From: Musa acuminata AAA Group
Taxonomy: Eukaryota > Streptophyta > Magnoliopsida > Zingiberales > Musaceae
Direction of reading: 5' to 3'
NCBI RefSeq assembly: GCF_036884655.1
Contig: NC_088354.1
Coordinates: 18,908,001 to 18,972,000 of the forward strand
DNA length: 64,000 bases
Part shown: in pieces, positions 33,801-44,455 of the stretch
Layout: each line of letters begins with the position of its first letter
Numbering within the stretch: the stretch's first letter is position 1
Made by a program: the position numbers and the translations under genes
Notes under the pieces: generated by a model
The model's database searches: none
Told to the model about the DNA's origin: nothing
The model's input: only the letters and a program-made list of their open reading frames with translations

Positions 33801-35868
33801 TGATTGTATAATGCTTTTCGGTCAAAAATTCCAAATGCATTGGTCAACCTATGGACGACCCGAGAAGTACAAAAGTCTTATCATCAAGAAGCAAAGACAG
33901 TGTTGTCTAATCTATGTTGAACCAACTCAGAGAATGTTAAATCAGTGAGTTATTTCCATATACTAGTATCTCCTAAATATAATCAAGTCCTTTTGGAATT
34001 CATGAACTGAACACGTTCTTTGATTAAACAAAGAATCATGTCAAATGATGCTTTCTAAATAGCAGAAATCCATTGATTTATAAATTCAAATGTGCACTGT
34101 TACCATGATGAACCATCTGCCAGAATCGAAACTGCACAAATTAAGGATGCACTAGGAGTCATCAGAAACAAGGATTAACAACTTTGTGACACTATAATTC
34201 ATTGGTAAAACCATAAACGATTAGATTGTTGAATTCTTTTCAGAAGAAAGTAACAAAAAATCAAATGAGACAAATGTGCATTGGTAAAACCATAAATGAT
34301 TAGATTGTTGAATTCATTTCAGAAGCAAGTAACAAAAATCAAATGAGACATCAGATTTGTAGTAAGATAATTCAGCTTGATTTCACCAGTAACTCCTTTT
34401 TCCTGAATTTATTGTTTTACATAACTATCAACAAAAATCAAATGAGACATCAAATTGAGTAGGGACAGATTCTAAATTAGAGTTACAAAGTTCAACTTCC
34501 AAAATAAAGTTTTCGACTGATAAAAAAATCCAAAATAATAAAAGGTTTGATGGTTTGGACACCTAATTCGACACAAATGGGAGCTCATAACAGAGCAAGA
34601 TGGTAAAAATTGTGAGGGCATCTAGAACATTGTGTGGTCATCAAGTGTCCCTTAAACGAAAAACTTTATAAGACAGTTGTGGTACCTTGCATGCTTTATA
34701 AATTAAATGTAGAAAAATTAACAAACATACGCAAAAGCTTGAATTTAGTACCCTAGAGAAGAGGTATTGTGGTGAATATAATCTTTTACGGAAACGATAA
34801 GAGTACGATATCCTTGTTCTTATGGAAATAATACATAATACTAAACAAGGTTAAATTAAGAAAAATCTTATTATACTAGCTTGGACATGACTAAGATCTA
34901 TATATATGTGTTGCTGGTGTGGGAAGTTAACACTAATTAAAGTTGCTAATAAGAGGTAGAAGAAGACCAAAAAGAAATTCATTGAAAATTATGAAAAAAG
35001 AAATGATATTAGCCAAATTAATTGAGTATTGCCATCAACAGAACCCAATTGAAAGAGGATCACATGTAGTCAATTCAAAACATTTAGAAACTACAGTTTG
35101 TGATTATATCTTGATAAATTGGACACCCATTATGCTTTAATTTAGAAGAGAGAATGGTATCACATTTCTGTAGCAGTAATTCCATTGACTCAAACCATTG
35201 ATTTATGCAGATTGATGTCTGATACTCCTAACACAGTATTATAGCTCATGCAGAGATTTGCGGATGAACATAAAATACACCTAGACATGACCTTTATTCT
35301 AATTTATTATATTTTAGGTGATGTGTTAGGAATCTTAGGATGATGATCTCAAGCATATCATCAGATTCTTATGTGTACCCATTTGACATCGCAAGTAATA
35401 CTTCTGATCCACCTCTGTTTCTACCTCTAAAATGAACCTTGTTCGTTGCAAACCTTGACATTCTATGAACGACTTCCATGAAAAGCAAGCCATACAGGTA
35501 AAAAGGGGAACATCAAATCTCTGGGTGACAGTGAGATACTAAATGCTCTAATCCATCTTGATCATCTTAAACATGACAAACACCAGAAAACAAGGCTGTT
35601 TGACAACATCTCAGTGTTTAATCACACTCAAAACAGCTCAACACCACCCAACAAGTCCTATCAATTCAACCTCTCACCTGCTACCAAACCCCATGCAAGA
35701 TGGACAAAGTCAACGGTCAACCCTTCAATGCTGGGCCCTGCACGAATCGGGTGACCACTATAGGGTGGTCCATCACCCAGTGGGGGAGACGTGCAAAGTT
35801 TGGATTTTTGTTTTGGGTGCAATATTTAATGTAAACTATATATATATATGTATGTCTATATATATATA

Positions 35869-35900
<32 letters not shown>

Positions 35901-36745
35901 AATATATATACATATGTATACATGTATGTCTATATATATATATATGTGTGTATATATATATATATAAATATATATACATATGTATACATATGTATACATA
36001 CATATGTATGCATACATATGTATGCATATGTATGCATACATATGTATGCATACATATGTATACATATGTATGTATACATATGTATATATATCGTATTTGA
36101 TGTCCTCCCGGACATGCGTGACTGTGACTCCGTCCAATAAAAATGTTTAAATATATGGGATCGGATCACAACAATAGTTATATCGAATAAATTAAACGCT
36201 CAAAACCGCCACTGGCCGTTAGTTTTGCTCAAACAGGAGGGTCTGGAGAAACGATTCCGGGAATCCTCCGATTCCACACGAGGAAAGGGAAACGCGAATA
36301 AGGTTGCAGGAGGAGGAGGAGAGCGCTGACCGTTGTCGAGCATGAGATGGGAGAAGAAGTCGGCGGGGGAGCTGCTGTGCCTCAGCAGGAGATTACCGTC
36401 GCCGCCCTTGGGGCAGCTCGACGACGGATCGGCGACCATGGACGGCGCTGCCTTTCGGCCCCTGCAGTGCTCGAGGTCCCGCGACGAAGGGGCCGCGGCG
36501 GAGGCGGCCGACTTACAGCTCGACTCCGACGCCGGCGACGGGGACTCGCCCGGGAACAGCCTCCTCGTGAAGCCCGCTGCCGCTTCTCCCCCGATGACCG
36601 AATCGGCGACGCCGGAGAGGAAGGTCCCCGGCGCCGACCCGTATCGCATCAGGCCCAGCGGGGAGGGCACCTGCCGGTGAGGCGACGGGAACATATCCGG
36701 CTTCCTTGTGCCGCCGCCGTCCGGAGGGCTTCGGTGGTGGTTCAT
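30794..36745 (-). CDS. bHLH transcription factor, bHLH122/128/130 (FBH/AKS-related) group; six exons, 354 aa
   Basis: Exons on the minus strand are 36,745-36,331, 33,666-33,329, 32,913-32,782, 32,503-32,438, 32,129-32,061 and 30,838-30,794. All introns have GT-AG ends and the 1,065-nt sum is in frame. The bHLH domain spans about residues 285-340: a basic region ending SIAERERRTRI (with the E-box-reading glutamate), helix 1 [12 protein letters not shown], loop NMDKQTSTAD, and helix 2 [18 protein letters not shown] short tail ends NCKCKKA. The position usually held by histidine, four before the glutamate, is arginine, as far as I recall normal for this group. Two conserved N-terminal motifs, RYGSAP (34-39) and RHSSSP (122-127), fit RxxSxP, a SnRK2 target and 14-3-3 site; relatives act in ABA/stomatal and flowering control. 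It would act in the nucleus as a dimer. The start at 36,745 is chosen because homologs begin shortly before the RYGSAP motif; the frame stays open upstream to 36,871. Confidence 0.9.
32061..32129 (-). CDS. bHLH gene exon 5
   Basis: 23 codons: the loop and helix 2 ([19 protein letters not shown]). The acceptor is CACAG|CAA and the donor is CAG|GTGAGT. Confidence 0.92.
32438..32503 (-). CDS. bHLH gene exon 4
   Basis: 22 codons: the rest of the basic region, helix 1 and the start of the loop (from [10 protein letters not shown] to NMDK). The acceptor is CCCAG|GAA and the donor is AAG|GTAACA. Confidence 0.92.
32782..32913 (-). CDS. bHLH gene exon 3
   Basis: 44 codons ending ...[13 protein letters not shown], the first half of the basic region. 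The acceptor is TTTCAG|TGT at 32,913 and the donor is AGG|GTTAGT at 32,782. Confidence 0.9.
33329..33666 (-). CDS. bHLH gene exon 2
   Basis: Residues 139-251, serine-rich and presumably disordered, with [32 protein letters not shown] and PSSKRAKD segments. The acceptor is ATAG|G at 33,666 and the donor is CAG|GTAGCC at 33,329. SWDD and KRAKD are landmarks shared across the bHLH122/128/130 group. Confidence 0.88.
34200..34356. repeat. 79-bp tandem duplication in bHLH intron 1
   Basis: Two copies start CATTGGTAAAACCATAAA at 34,200 and 34,279 and differ by a few bases. A shorter third echo (CAAATGAGACATCAAATT) occurs near 34,440. Confidence 0.75.
34500..35140 (+). pseudogene. Possible LINE reverse-transcriptase tail remnant in intron 1
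   Basis: In broken frames there are segments reminiscent of the far end of plant LINE RT (an RWFGH-like patch near 34,550 and [17 protein letters not shown] at 34,949-35,000). This is weak pattern matching; the sequence is AT-rich and heavily decayed if the call is right. Confidence 0.25.
35836..36095. repeat. TA/TATG microsatellite block in bHLH intron 1
   Basis: This is a compound run of (TA)n interspersed with ATGTATGTCTATA, then alternating CATATGTATACATATG / CATATGTATGCATAC units that are locally palindromic. Both strands give long YIYIYI-type frames, which are artefacts of the repeat. Confidence 0.92.
36331..36745 (-). CDS. bHLH gene exon 1
   Basis: Residues 1-138 plus one base. It carries RYGSAP (34-39), GVADSVIGG (45-53) and [13 protein letters not shown] (122-134). 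The donor is G|GTCAGC at 36,331/36,330. It is much more GC-rich than its surroundings, as is common for first exons in monocots. Confidence 0.88.
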
Positions 36746-37052
36746 GGCCCGCGATTGCTTTAGCTGGCGAAACGTGGTAAGCATCTTAAAGTTCTCAGAC
36801 GGTGCTCCCACTTGCATGGTCGGAGATGATGTGGCGAGACACATGATTTTAAAGGCGGGTCCCACAGTCAAAATATATATAATTATGTTAGAGTTATTTA
36901 AGGATAAATTATTATTCTTCTTCTTCTTAAATATGGACCTTACGAATTTTTCTCTTACATTAACTTTTGAATTAGATTTTATATTAAGTTTTACAATTAG
37001 CTAAGTCCCGTTAGTCTCTCTCCTCTCTCTCTCTAATATATATATATATATA
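36746..37052 (-). promoter_or_regulatory. Proximal upstream region of the bHLH gene
   Basis: Only about 307 bases lie between the ATG and the truncated gypsy fragment B1. The stretch includes a CT-rich run next to an AT dinucleotide run (37,015-37,052), a pattern frequent in plant core promoters. No unambiguous TATA box or start site can be assigned. Confidence 0.4.
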
Positions 37053-38815
37053 TTTGCACGTAACAAATGGAGAAAGTTTTGCATAAAGCATACAATAGAT
37101 TTTTGGTACAACTTGAGCAATCAACTAAGGGAGAACCAATATAATTTGAAGATCCAAACCTACTTCCTTTGCTTGCTGAATTTTCAGATATATTTGACGA
37201 ACCATACGACCTACCTCTTACCCGTCGGTATGATCATTATATGACTATTCTTTCAGGCAAACCTCCAGCAAATACTCGGCCATATCAATATGTACATATC
37301 CAGAAGGATGAAATAGAAAGGATTGTAAAAGAGATGATCGAAACATGAGTTATTCGGCCAAGTTGCAACCTCTACTCTTCACCGGTGCTACTTGTATGCA
37401 AGAAGGACAGAACATGGTGAATATGCGTTGATTACCGAGCTCTCAATGACATAACCATCAAAGACAAATACCTTATTCCAATAGTAGATGAATTGCTAGA
37501 TGAAAGGGAACACAAATCTTCACAAAGCTGGACCTTTGATCCGGGTATCATCAAATATGAGTACGCGAAGAAGACATACCGAAAACCACCTTTTGAACAC
37601 ACAACAACCACTACGAATTTTTACTTTCTTCAACAGAAGGTGGAATATCTTGGGCATATCATATCAGAGGAAGGTGTGATGGTGGACCCCTTCAAAATTG
37701 AAGCAATGCAAAACTGGCCTACCCCGAGGAACATAAAATTGCTACATGGCTTTCTGGGTTTAATAGGCTACTACTGTAAGTTCGTGAAAACCTATGGAAA
37801 GATCAATGCACCACTTACTTTCTTACTGGAAAAAGATGTCTTCCAATGGCTAGATAGAGCCTCCGCTGTCTTCGACAAACTTAAGGCAGCCATGACGACG
37901 ACGCCAGTGCTAACACTACCAGATTTCAACCGACCCTTCATTATTGAGGCCGACCCATCAGGAGTCGGAATTGGAGCCATTCTCATGCAAGATGGTCGAC
38001 CACTTACATACACTAGCAAGGCATTATCTCCCTCCCATTAAAATAAGTCAACATATGATAAGGAGATGCTCGCCATTGTGCGCGCAGCAACGAGGTGGAG
38101 ACCCTACTTGATTGGTCGACGATTTCAAATTAAAACCGACCATAAAAGCCTCAAGTACTTTTTGGAGCGAAAGATATCATCCCCTGAGCAGCAAAAATGG
38201 GTAATAAAACTTCTTGGATTTGATTATGAAATAACTTACGAAAAGGGGAAAGAGAATGTTCTTGCAGATGCGCTTTCGCAGCTACCCGAGCAAGCTGAAG
38301 TTTCGACCATTTCACTTCCGACCAGCGACTCCCTTGAGGATATTAAGATGGAATGACAAGAAGATTCATAGACTAGTAAGATTATAAAAAAATTGGAGGA
38401 AGCACCAAGCTCCATGGCTCATTACAATTGGGACTCAAAAGAATTATACTATAAGGGGCGCATTGTGCTGATGATAAATTCTACTTGCATCTTTACAAAC
38501 AGATTTTGGATAAAGTTATTCCATATGCAGGATATTAAATTAAAAAGGAGTACGGCATATCACCCACAAACCGATGGCCAGACGAAAGTTATAAATAGGT
38601 GCTTGGAGACAGCCCAAAGCCACCCACCAAATAAGACTACCCAAGGAGAACTCCAGACCCAACCAAGTGCCATTATTGATCGACGGATCGTGACTCGACG
38701 ACGACGACCCACTAATGAAGTGCTAATACAGTGGGCGAACCTACCAATAGAAGATGCCACTTGGGAGAACTATGACGACTTGAATATCAAATTTTCAAAA
38801 TTCATGAATCATTAG
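37053..38815 (+). pseudogene. pol: pol remnant of gypsy B1, lacking the RT catalytic loop and most of integrase
   Basis: RT's N-terminal half is present (DYRALNDITIKDKY-like near 37,430) with stops. At 37,500-37,620 the frame is shifted ([19 protein letters not shown]), and near 37,620 the sequence jumps to QQKVEYLGHIISEEG, omitting the roughly 70 residues that hold the FDD catalytic loop in element A. RNase H follows (IIEADPSGVGIGAILMQDG; TDHKSLKYFLE). At about 38,470 the frame jumps from YKGRIVL to a piece aligning with element A's VNDRDKIF region, omitting the zinc-binding domain and first core aspartates. After NRCLET it jumps again to the linker before the chromodomain ([16 protein letters not shown]). 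It ends at TAG 38,813-38,815. Confidence 0.88.
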
Positions 38816-38850
38816 CCTCGAGGACAAGGCTGATTTGAAGAGGGCGGGTC

Positions 38851-39244
38851 TGTTAGGACTCTAGCTTGGAGAGTCCTAATTGAGAGGGACATTCATGTAA
38901 AACCTACCTAAGCCAACCCCTATTAAAGAGGTGGAGAGACCGACTAGGGTTAGGAGGTTGTTTCTTAGAGAAGAATAAGGAGTTGTAAAGGAATAGGAGT
39001 CTTGAGTAGGAGTTATATTAAGAGTTGGTTAGAAGTAGGAGTCTTGAGGAGGAGTCCTATTATGAGTTAGGTTTTAGAAGCCCTATAAATAGTCATGTAT
39101 TCCTCCTCTTTTCATAAGCAATAGATGAATCTTTTCTACAGTCTTTAAGCATCAACTTGGAGGGAGGAACCCTTATAGAGTTCCAAGGAGGTCGATCCCC
39201 TAAAGAGATCAACCCCAAGTTTAGAATCTGCAAGGGTTCTAACA
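38851..39244 (+). repeat. 3' LTR of gypsy B1
   Basis: It begins TGTTAGGACTCTAGC after the purine tract GAAGAGGGCGGG (38,838-38,849) and ends GGGTTCTAACA. TATAAAT is at 39,084. It contains repeated AGTAGGAGTCTTGAGTAGGAG-type units in variable number among copies. Confidence 0.9.
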
Positions 39245-39722
39245 CTCTACTTGGTTAATTGAAGAACTTGAATGAAAACTTATGATCTAAGTGAGAAAAC
39301 ACTATTGTAATCCCTTGAGAGTTTCCCTCTCTTGTACTAAGTTTAGATTTCTATTTAAGGGAGGGTTGAGTGACTTTTAAAGGTTTTCTCCTAAACATGT
39401 GAAAAGGAGAAAGAGTTGTAAGAGGGTAGTTGATCTTTGTCCATTAAAAGAAAATCGATAGTGGAAGCTGGTGGCCTCAACGGAGGAGAAATCGGGAGTG
39501 GACGTAGGTCACGATGACCGAACCACTATAAATCTGGTGTGCTCTTTTCCTTTGCTATTTACATTTATTACTTACTAATTTTGTTGCTCACTTCACTTTA
39601 CACTTACTTTAAGTTAAGTTCACTCGATATCGGTTTTCATCGAACAAAATATTTTGAATCATCGAAAGTTTTTTGATAGCACTAATTCACCACCTCTCTT
39701 AGTGCCGTTTTCAATTCTAATA
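39245..39722 (+). repeat. Degenerate Sirevirus-type LTR 3' portion
   Basis: From about 39,300 it aligns by eye with the R/U5 part of the Sirevirus LTR at 49,420-49,600 and 50,440 (GACCGAACCACT followed by AAATCT; CACTAATTCACC; CTCTTAGTGC). It is strongly diverged. No partner or target duplication is seen. Confidence 0.65.
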
Positions 39723-40456
39723 AAGCATATAATAGAGTTTCAACATAGCATGCATAAGGTTATTTTTTTATTTTATTTATTTTTTATTTGATTCTTTTCC
39801 AAGTCAATTTTAGAAACCACTAGATTTGATTGAATCTTATACATTTGTCATTTGTTGAACATTGTCTTTATGTTAATAAGATAAGTTATCTCAATTAAAT
39901 TAATCATCTTAAAATTCTTGATGAGAAATATTTTACTTTTATGTAATAAACTAAGATATCTATTGACAAACAAAATATCATCCACATATAATACCAATAT
40001 AATAAGTTTGTTCTCATTGATTTTCAGATATAAACAATAATTAATAATATTTTTCTTAAATATAAAAAATAATGATATCATGAAACTTTATATACTATTA
40101 TCTAGAAGCTTATTTATGGTCATAAATAGATTTTTTAAATTTGCATGCCAAAGTTTATATTTTTTTCTTTTCTTTATGAATTATTTAGGTTAATCCATAT
40201 AAATTTTTTATCTATATTTTTATTCAAAAAAAATATTTTCACAACCATCTGATATAACTTAAAATCATAATGAGTCACTAATATTATAATGATTCTTAAT
40301 GAATCTATTAAAAAATTAAAAAAAATCTCGTTATGCTCGATGTTTTATTTATGTGTAAAATCTTTAACCATAAGTTAGCTTTATATTATTCAATATTATC
40401 ATTTGAATTATGTTTTGTTTTAAAGGCCCATATATAATAAAGTCTTTTATAATTAT
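39723..40456 (-). pseudogene. Very AT-rich decayed copia RT fragment
   Basis: On the minus strand, 40,081-39,848 includes LYVDDILF, the copia RT catalytic motif, with surrounding stops. The rest is AT-rich DNA with no other recognisable feature. Confidence 0.55.
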
Positions 40457-40638
40457 TGTTGGGAAACCTTAGGGAGTATCACATGTGTAGCAAAAAATAG
40501 AAACAAAAACTGGTTTCCTGAAATAATTTTATCGAATCGTCATGCGAAGATTGGAAGTCTAAAACTTGAGAAACTAAATACGTCATAAAGTGTGTGAGAC
40601 TTTCTCACTTAAGGAAACTCATATATCCCCTAAGATTG
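40457..40638 (-). repeat. Fragment of a Copia-L-type LTR
   Basis: TGTTGGGAAACCTTAGGGAGTATCACATGTG is a diverged match to the Copia-L LTR end at 8,512, same orientation. It breaks off at 40,638 where copia C starts. Confidence 0.6.
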
Positions 40639-41339
40639 TGTTGGGTCCAGCCCATATGTGGGCTTGGACAATTTGGGTCATAAACCCAAATCAATAATTA
40701 AGAGAGAAAGGGCAAAAGGTGAGGGTAGAAAATTAGAGAGCACAGTGTGCAAGCGTTCGAGCGTGCAGTGAACGACGACAGCATACGGCAAAAGAGAGAG
40801 AGAGAAGGAGATAGAAAGATTAGGTTTTTAAGTTTTCTACTTGACTATCGGTGGCCAAACGTTGTCAGTTTTGGCCCAAATTTTATGTGGAGAATCCTTG
40901 CAGCAAACTCTACAATCCTAATAGTGTTGATCTACAGTTTACTCTCTCTAAGGTACTTTTTTGCTATACCTACTTTATGAGACCTAGAATTCTCTTTTGA
41001 GGAGATCCATCCTATATGATGATATGCTAGAGCCAAGATCTATATTCTTGATATTATTATGATCCTCTAGTTATTCTAGAGAAGATTTACTGTAAACCTG
41101 TTATCATTATTATTGATAGTGGAAGTTTGAGGTGGACTACGGTCTCGTGATTTTTTTCACATTGGGTTTTCCACGTTAAAAGATTTGGTCTCACTGTGTG
41201 ATTGAGTTTTTGCTCTATTGTTTATGCTGTGCTAGTTGATATTTTCATTTGGATATCAAGTTGGTATTTTGATGAGGAACCCATTTTGATACACAAAAAG
41301 AGAAAAGAATATTCTACTTTAACAGATTTTTTCCCAACA
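40639..41339 (+). repeat. 5' LTR of copia C
   Basis: It is bounded by inverted ends TGTTGGG (40,639) and CCCAACA (41,339) and followed by GTGGTATTAGAGCAAT, a primer-binding site for initiator-Met tRNA with one mismatch. Confidence 0.85.
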
Positions 41340-41407
41340 AGTGGTATTAGAGCAATAGGTTGTTTGGTGCTAGTTTTTCTTGTGTGATTGAAATAAAGTA
41401 GTTAGAT

Positions 41408-42570
41408 GGTATGATTAAATTGAACTTATCAAATTATTCCACTTAGAGGCGTCTGATGGAAGATTTGCTCTATTGCAAAGATTTGTATAAGCCTATCAAG
41501 GTTAAAGACAAACCTTCTACTATGGACGATGAAGAATGAGAAGTTCAACATAGAAAAGTCATTGCCTATATTAGAAGATGGATAGATATAAACTTGCATG
41601 AGCATATTTTAGAGGAAACCAGAGCTGATGTTGTTTGACGAAGGTTAGAAAATCTCTTTACGAAAAAGATAGTAGGAAATAGAATTTCTCTCCTTAGAAG
41701 ACTTATAAATTTGAAGTATAAAGATGGTGGTAATATTGTTGAGCACATAAGCCTATTTCAGAGTCTTGTAAATAAGTTGGTTGCTATGAAAATGAATATA
41801 GATGATGAGATGCAAGGATTATTACTTCTCAGCTCTTTACTAGAAAGTTGGGAAGCGTATGTAGTGACTATTTGCAACTCCACGTCAGAGGGAACTTTAA
41901 CTATAGATATGGTTAAAGACAGTTTACTAAATGAATATACCAGAAGGAAAGAACATGATGAATCTTCTTCTGGTGCATTTGTTACTGAAAAACAAGAAAG
42001 ACGTGAAAGAAGTCAAAGTAGAAATCCACATGGATATAGAGGAAGATCCAAGTCTAGAAGAGATATCAAATGTTTTGTTAGGACTCTAGCTAGGTGAGTC
42101 CTAATTGAGAGGGACATTCATGTAAAACCTACCTAAGTCGACCCCTATTAAAGAGGTGAAGTGGCTGGCTAGGGTTAGGAGGTTATTTCTTAGAGAAGAA
42201 TAAGGAGTTGTAAAGGAATAGGAGTCTTGAGTAAGAGTCCTATTAGGAGTTGGTTAGAAGTAGGAGTCTTGATTAGGAGTCCTATTAGGAGTTGGTTAGA
42301 AGTAGGAGTCTTAAGTAAGAGTCATATTAGGAGTTAGGGTTTAGAAGCCCTATAAATAGTCATGTATTCCACCTCTTTTCATAGGCAATAGATGAATCTT
42401 TTCTGCAGCCTTTGAGCAGCAACTTGGAGGGAGGAACCCCTATAGAGTTCCAAGGAGGCCGATCCCCTAAAGAGATCAACCCCAAGTTTAGAATCTGCAA
42501 GGGTTCTAACATGTTTTCACTATAACAGGCCAGGTCACATGAAGAAAGAGTGTAGGTTTTGGAAGTGAGA
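41408..42570 (+). pseudogene. gag: gag of copia C, with stops, zinc knuckle split by a solo LTR
   Basis: The ATG at 41,408 opens MIKLNLSNYST and a TAG follows where tryptophan is usual in this family (…NYxxW). Further stops occur near 41,538 and 41,638. The frame at 41,711-42,075 is open (LESWEAYVVTICNSTSEGTL; basic SRNPHGYRGRSKSRR). The nucleocapsid knuckle begins with a cysteine codon at 42,070-42,072 and is then interrupted by the 436-bp solo LTR. The rest (GHMKKEC) follows at 42,536 and later ends at TGA. The copy was decayed before or after that hit; the order cannot be told. Confidence 0.82.
42076..42511 (+). repeat. Solo LTR of gypsy family B with perfect TSD TGTTT
   Basis: TGTTAGGACTCTAGC to GGGTTCTAACA, 436 bp, flanked by TGTTT at 42,071-42,075 and 42,512-42,516. 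TATA is at 42,351. No internal gypsy sequence remains. Confidence 0.95.
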
Positions 42571-42639
42571 ACAGAATAAAATAAAGAAAAATGAGAAAGA
42601 GACCAATACAGTTTTTGCTGAAGGTAATATCACTATTGT

Positions 42640-44031
42640 CTGTGATGAAGGTTGTGTTAGTTTTGTAGCTCAGGACAGTAATTGGGTAATTGACTCTGGT
42701 GCTTCATTTCATGTCACTTCTCATGGTGATTTTTTTTAGATCTTACACTACTAGTGATTTTGGTAATGTCAGAATGGGAAACAATGATATATCTAAGATT
42801 GTGGGTATTGGAGATATTTGCTTGGAGACCAATATTAGAAGCAAATTGATACTTAAAGATGTAAGACATGTTCCAAATATTCGTCTTAACTTGATATCTA
42901 CAGGTAGACTTGATGATGAGGGCTTTGCACACTATTTTGGTGAAAGCAAATAGAAACTCATTAAAGGTTCTCTGATTGTGGCAAGAGGAAAGAAACTTAA
43001 CTCTTTTTATGTCATGGAAGCTAAGCTACACAAAGGAAATATTAATGCAATTCAAAAAGGTAAAAGTATAGATCTTTGGCATAAGAGGCTTGGACATATC
43101 AACGAGAAGGGACTTCAAACTCTTGCTAGAAAGCAGTTCTTACCAGAGTTACAAGGTACATCTCTTAAATCTTATGATCATTGCTTAGCTAGAAAAACAC
43201 ATAGAGTTGCATTTCATACATATCCATCATCTAGAAGATCATATGTTATTGATTTAGTTCATATTGATGTTCATACTATGCAAACTAGAACTCTTGGATG
43301 TGCTTTTTATTTTGTTACTTTTATTGATGACCATTCTAAAAAAGTGTGGGCTTTTGCTTTGAAATCTAAAGATCAGGTACTCGATGTTTTCAAGGAGTTT
43401 TATGTTAGTGTTGAAAGAAAAACTAGCAAAAAACTAAAATGTATTCGATCAGATAATAGTGGCAAGTACAGGGGTCCTTTTGAGAATTATTGCAGGTTCC
43501 ATAGTATCAGGCTTGAGAAAATAGTTCCTAAAACTCAATAGAATGGTGTGGTAGAAAGGATGAACAGAACAATTGAAGAAAGGATTAGGTGTATGCTTTC
43601 CCACACTAAGTTACCAAAGTCATTTTGGGGGGAGGCTATGAGAACTACAATTGATCTGATAAATCTTTCTCCATCAGTTCCTCTAAAAGGTGATGTTCCA
43701 GAGAGTATGGAGAGGAAAAGATATATCTTATAATCACTTAAGAGTCTTTGGGTGTAAAGCATTTGTTCATATTCCCAAAGATGAGAGGTCCAAGCTTGAT
43801 AGTAAAGCAAAATCATGTATCTTCTTGGAATATGGTCATGAAGAGTTTGGGTACAGATTATGGGATCCAGTGAACAAGAAGATTATTACAAGCAAAGATG
43901 TTGTGTTTCTTGAAGACCAATTGTTTGATTATGATGATAATATTGAGAAGCCAGAAACCTCTGTTTATATTCCTTGGAGTTTGGGTCTAGTTCCTTCACC
44001 TGTAGTTCATAATAATCATGGGGGAGATGAA
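42640..44031 (+). pseudogene. pol: pol of copia C: protease and integrase part
   Basis: The protease motif IDSGASFHVTS is near 42,690, followed by a frameshift in a T-run (42,730-42,737). The GAG-pre-integrase histidines and cysteines (LWHKRLGHINEKGL, 43,075) are followed by the integrase core (DLVHIDVHTM 43,254; IRSDNSGKY 43,444; NGVVERMNR 43,544). A TAG sits just before NGVV (43,539) and another frame change near 43,730. The region ends at 44,031 at the gypsy B2 LTR. This is the copia order, with integrase before RT. Confidence 0.88.
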
Positions 44032-44455
44032 TGTTAGGACTCTAGCTAGGAGAGTCCTAATTAAGAGGGACAATCATGTAAAACCTATCTAAGCCGACCC
44101 CTATTAAAGAGATGAAGTGGCCGGCTAGGGTTAGGAGGTTATTTCTTAGAGAAGAATAAGGAGTTGTAAAGGAATAGGAGTCTTGAGTAGGAGTCCTATT
44201 ATAAGTAGGAGTCTTGAGTAGGAGTCCTATTAGGAGTTGGTTAGAAGTAGGAGTCATAAGTAAGAGTCCTATTAGGAGTTAGGGTTTAGAAGCCCTATAA
44301 ATAGTCATGTATTCCACCTCTTTTCATAGCAATAGATGAATCTTTTCTGCAGCCTTTGAGCAGCAACTTGGAGGGAGGAACCCCTATAGAGTTCCAAGGA
44401 GGCCGATCCCCTAAAGAGATCAACCCCAAGTTTAGAATCTGTAAGGGTTCTAACA
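44032..44455 (+). repeat. 5' LTR of gypsy B2
   Basis: TGTTAGGACTCTAGC to GGGTTCTAACA, with TATAAAT at 44,296. It is followed by TGATATCAGAGC (44,458), a one-base variant of the TGGTATCAGAGC primer site. Confidence 0.93.

Larger units (their letters stand above)
37053..39244 (+). mobile_element. Gypsy family B, copy B1 (5'-truncated, non-autonomous)
   Basis: It begins abruptly at 37,053 at a point matching 47,190 in copy B2 (AACAAATGGAGAA), so LTR, gag and protease are missing. It runs through RT, RNase H, the integrase remnant and a chromodomain-like end to a 3' LTR. It carries the same internal deletions as B2. Confidence 0.88.
40639..44031 (+). mobile_element. Copia element C (decayed), left part; resumes at 59,144
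   Basis: It has a 701-bp LTR, a primer-binding site, gag, protease and integrase. It is split by a gypsy B solo LTR (42,076-42,511) and cut at 44,031 by gypsy B2. The reading resumes after B2 at 59,144-59,386, before RT, where Copia-L3 cuts in. Confidence 0.85.

Noticed and set aside
35558..36169. Long tyrosine/isoleucine-rich frames on both strands
   Set aside because: They are translations of the TA/TATG microsatellite in the bHLH intron.
36332..36763. Plus-strand frames opposite bHLH exon 1
   Set aside because: They are antisense shadows of the GC-rich exon; the minus strand carries the conserved motifs and splice sites.
40747..41387. Short frames in the copia C LTR
   Set aside because: They lie in the LTR and cross the primer-binding site; no similarity to any family.
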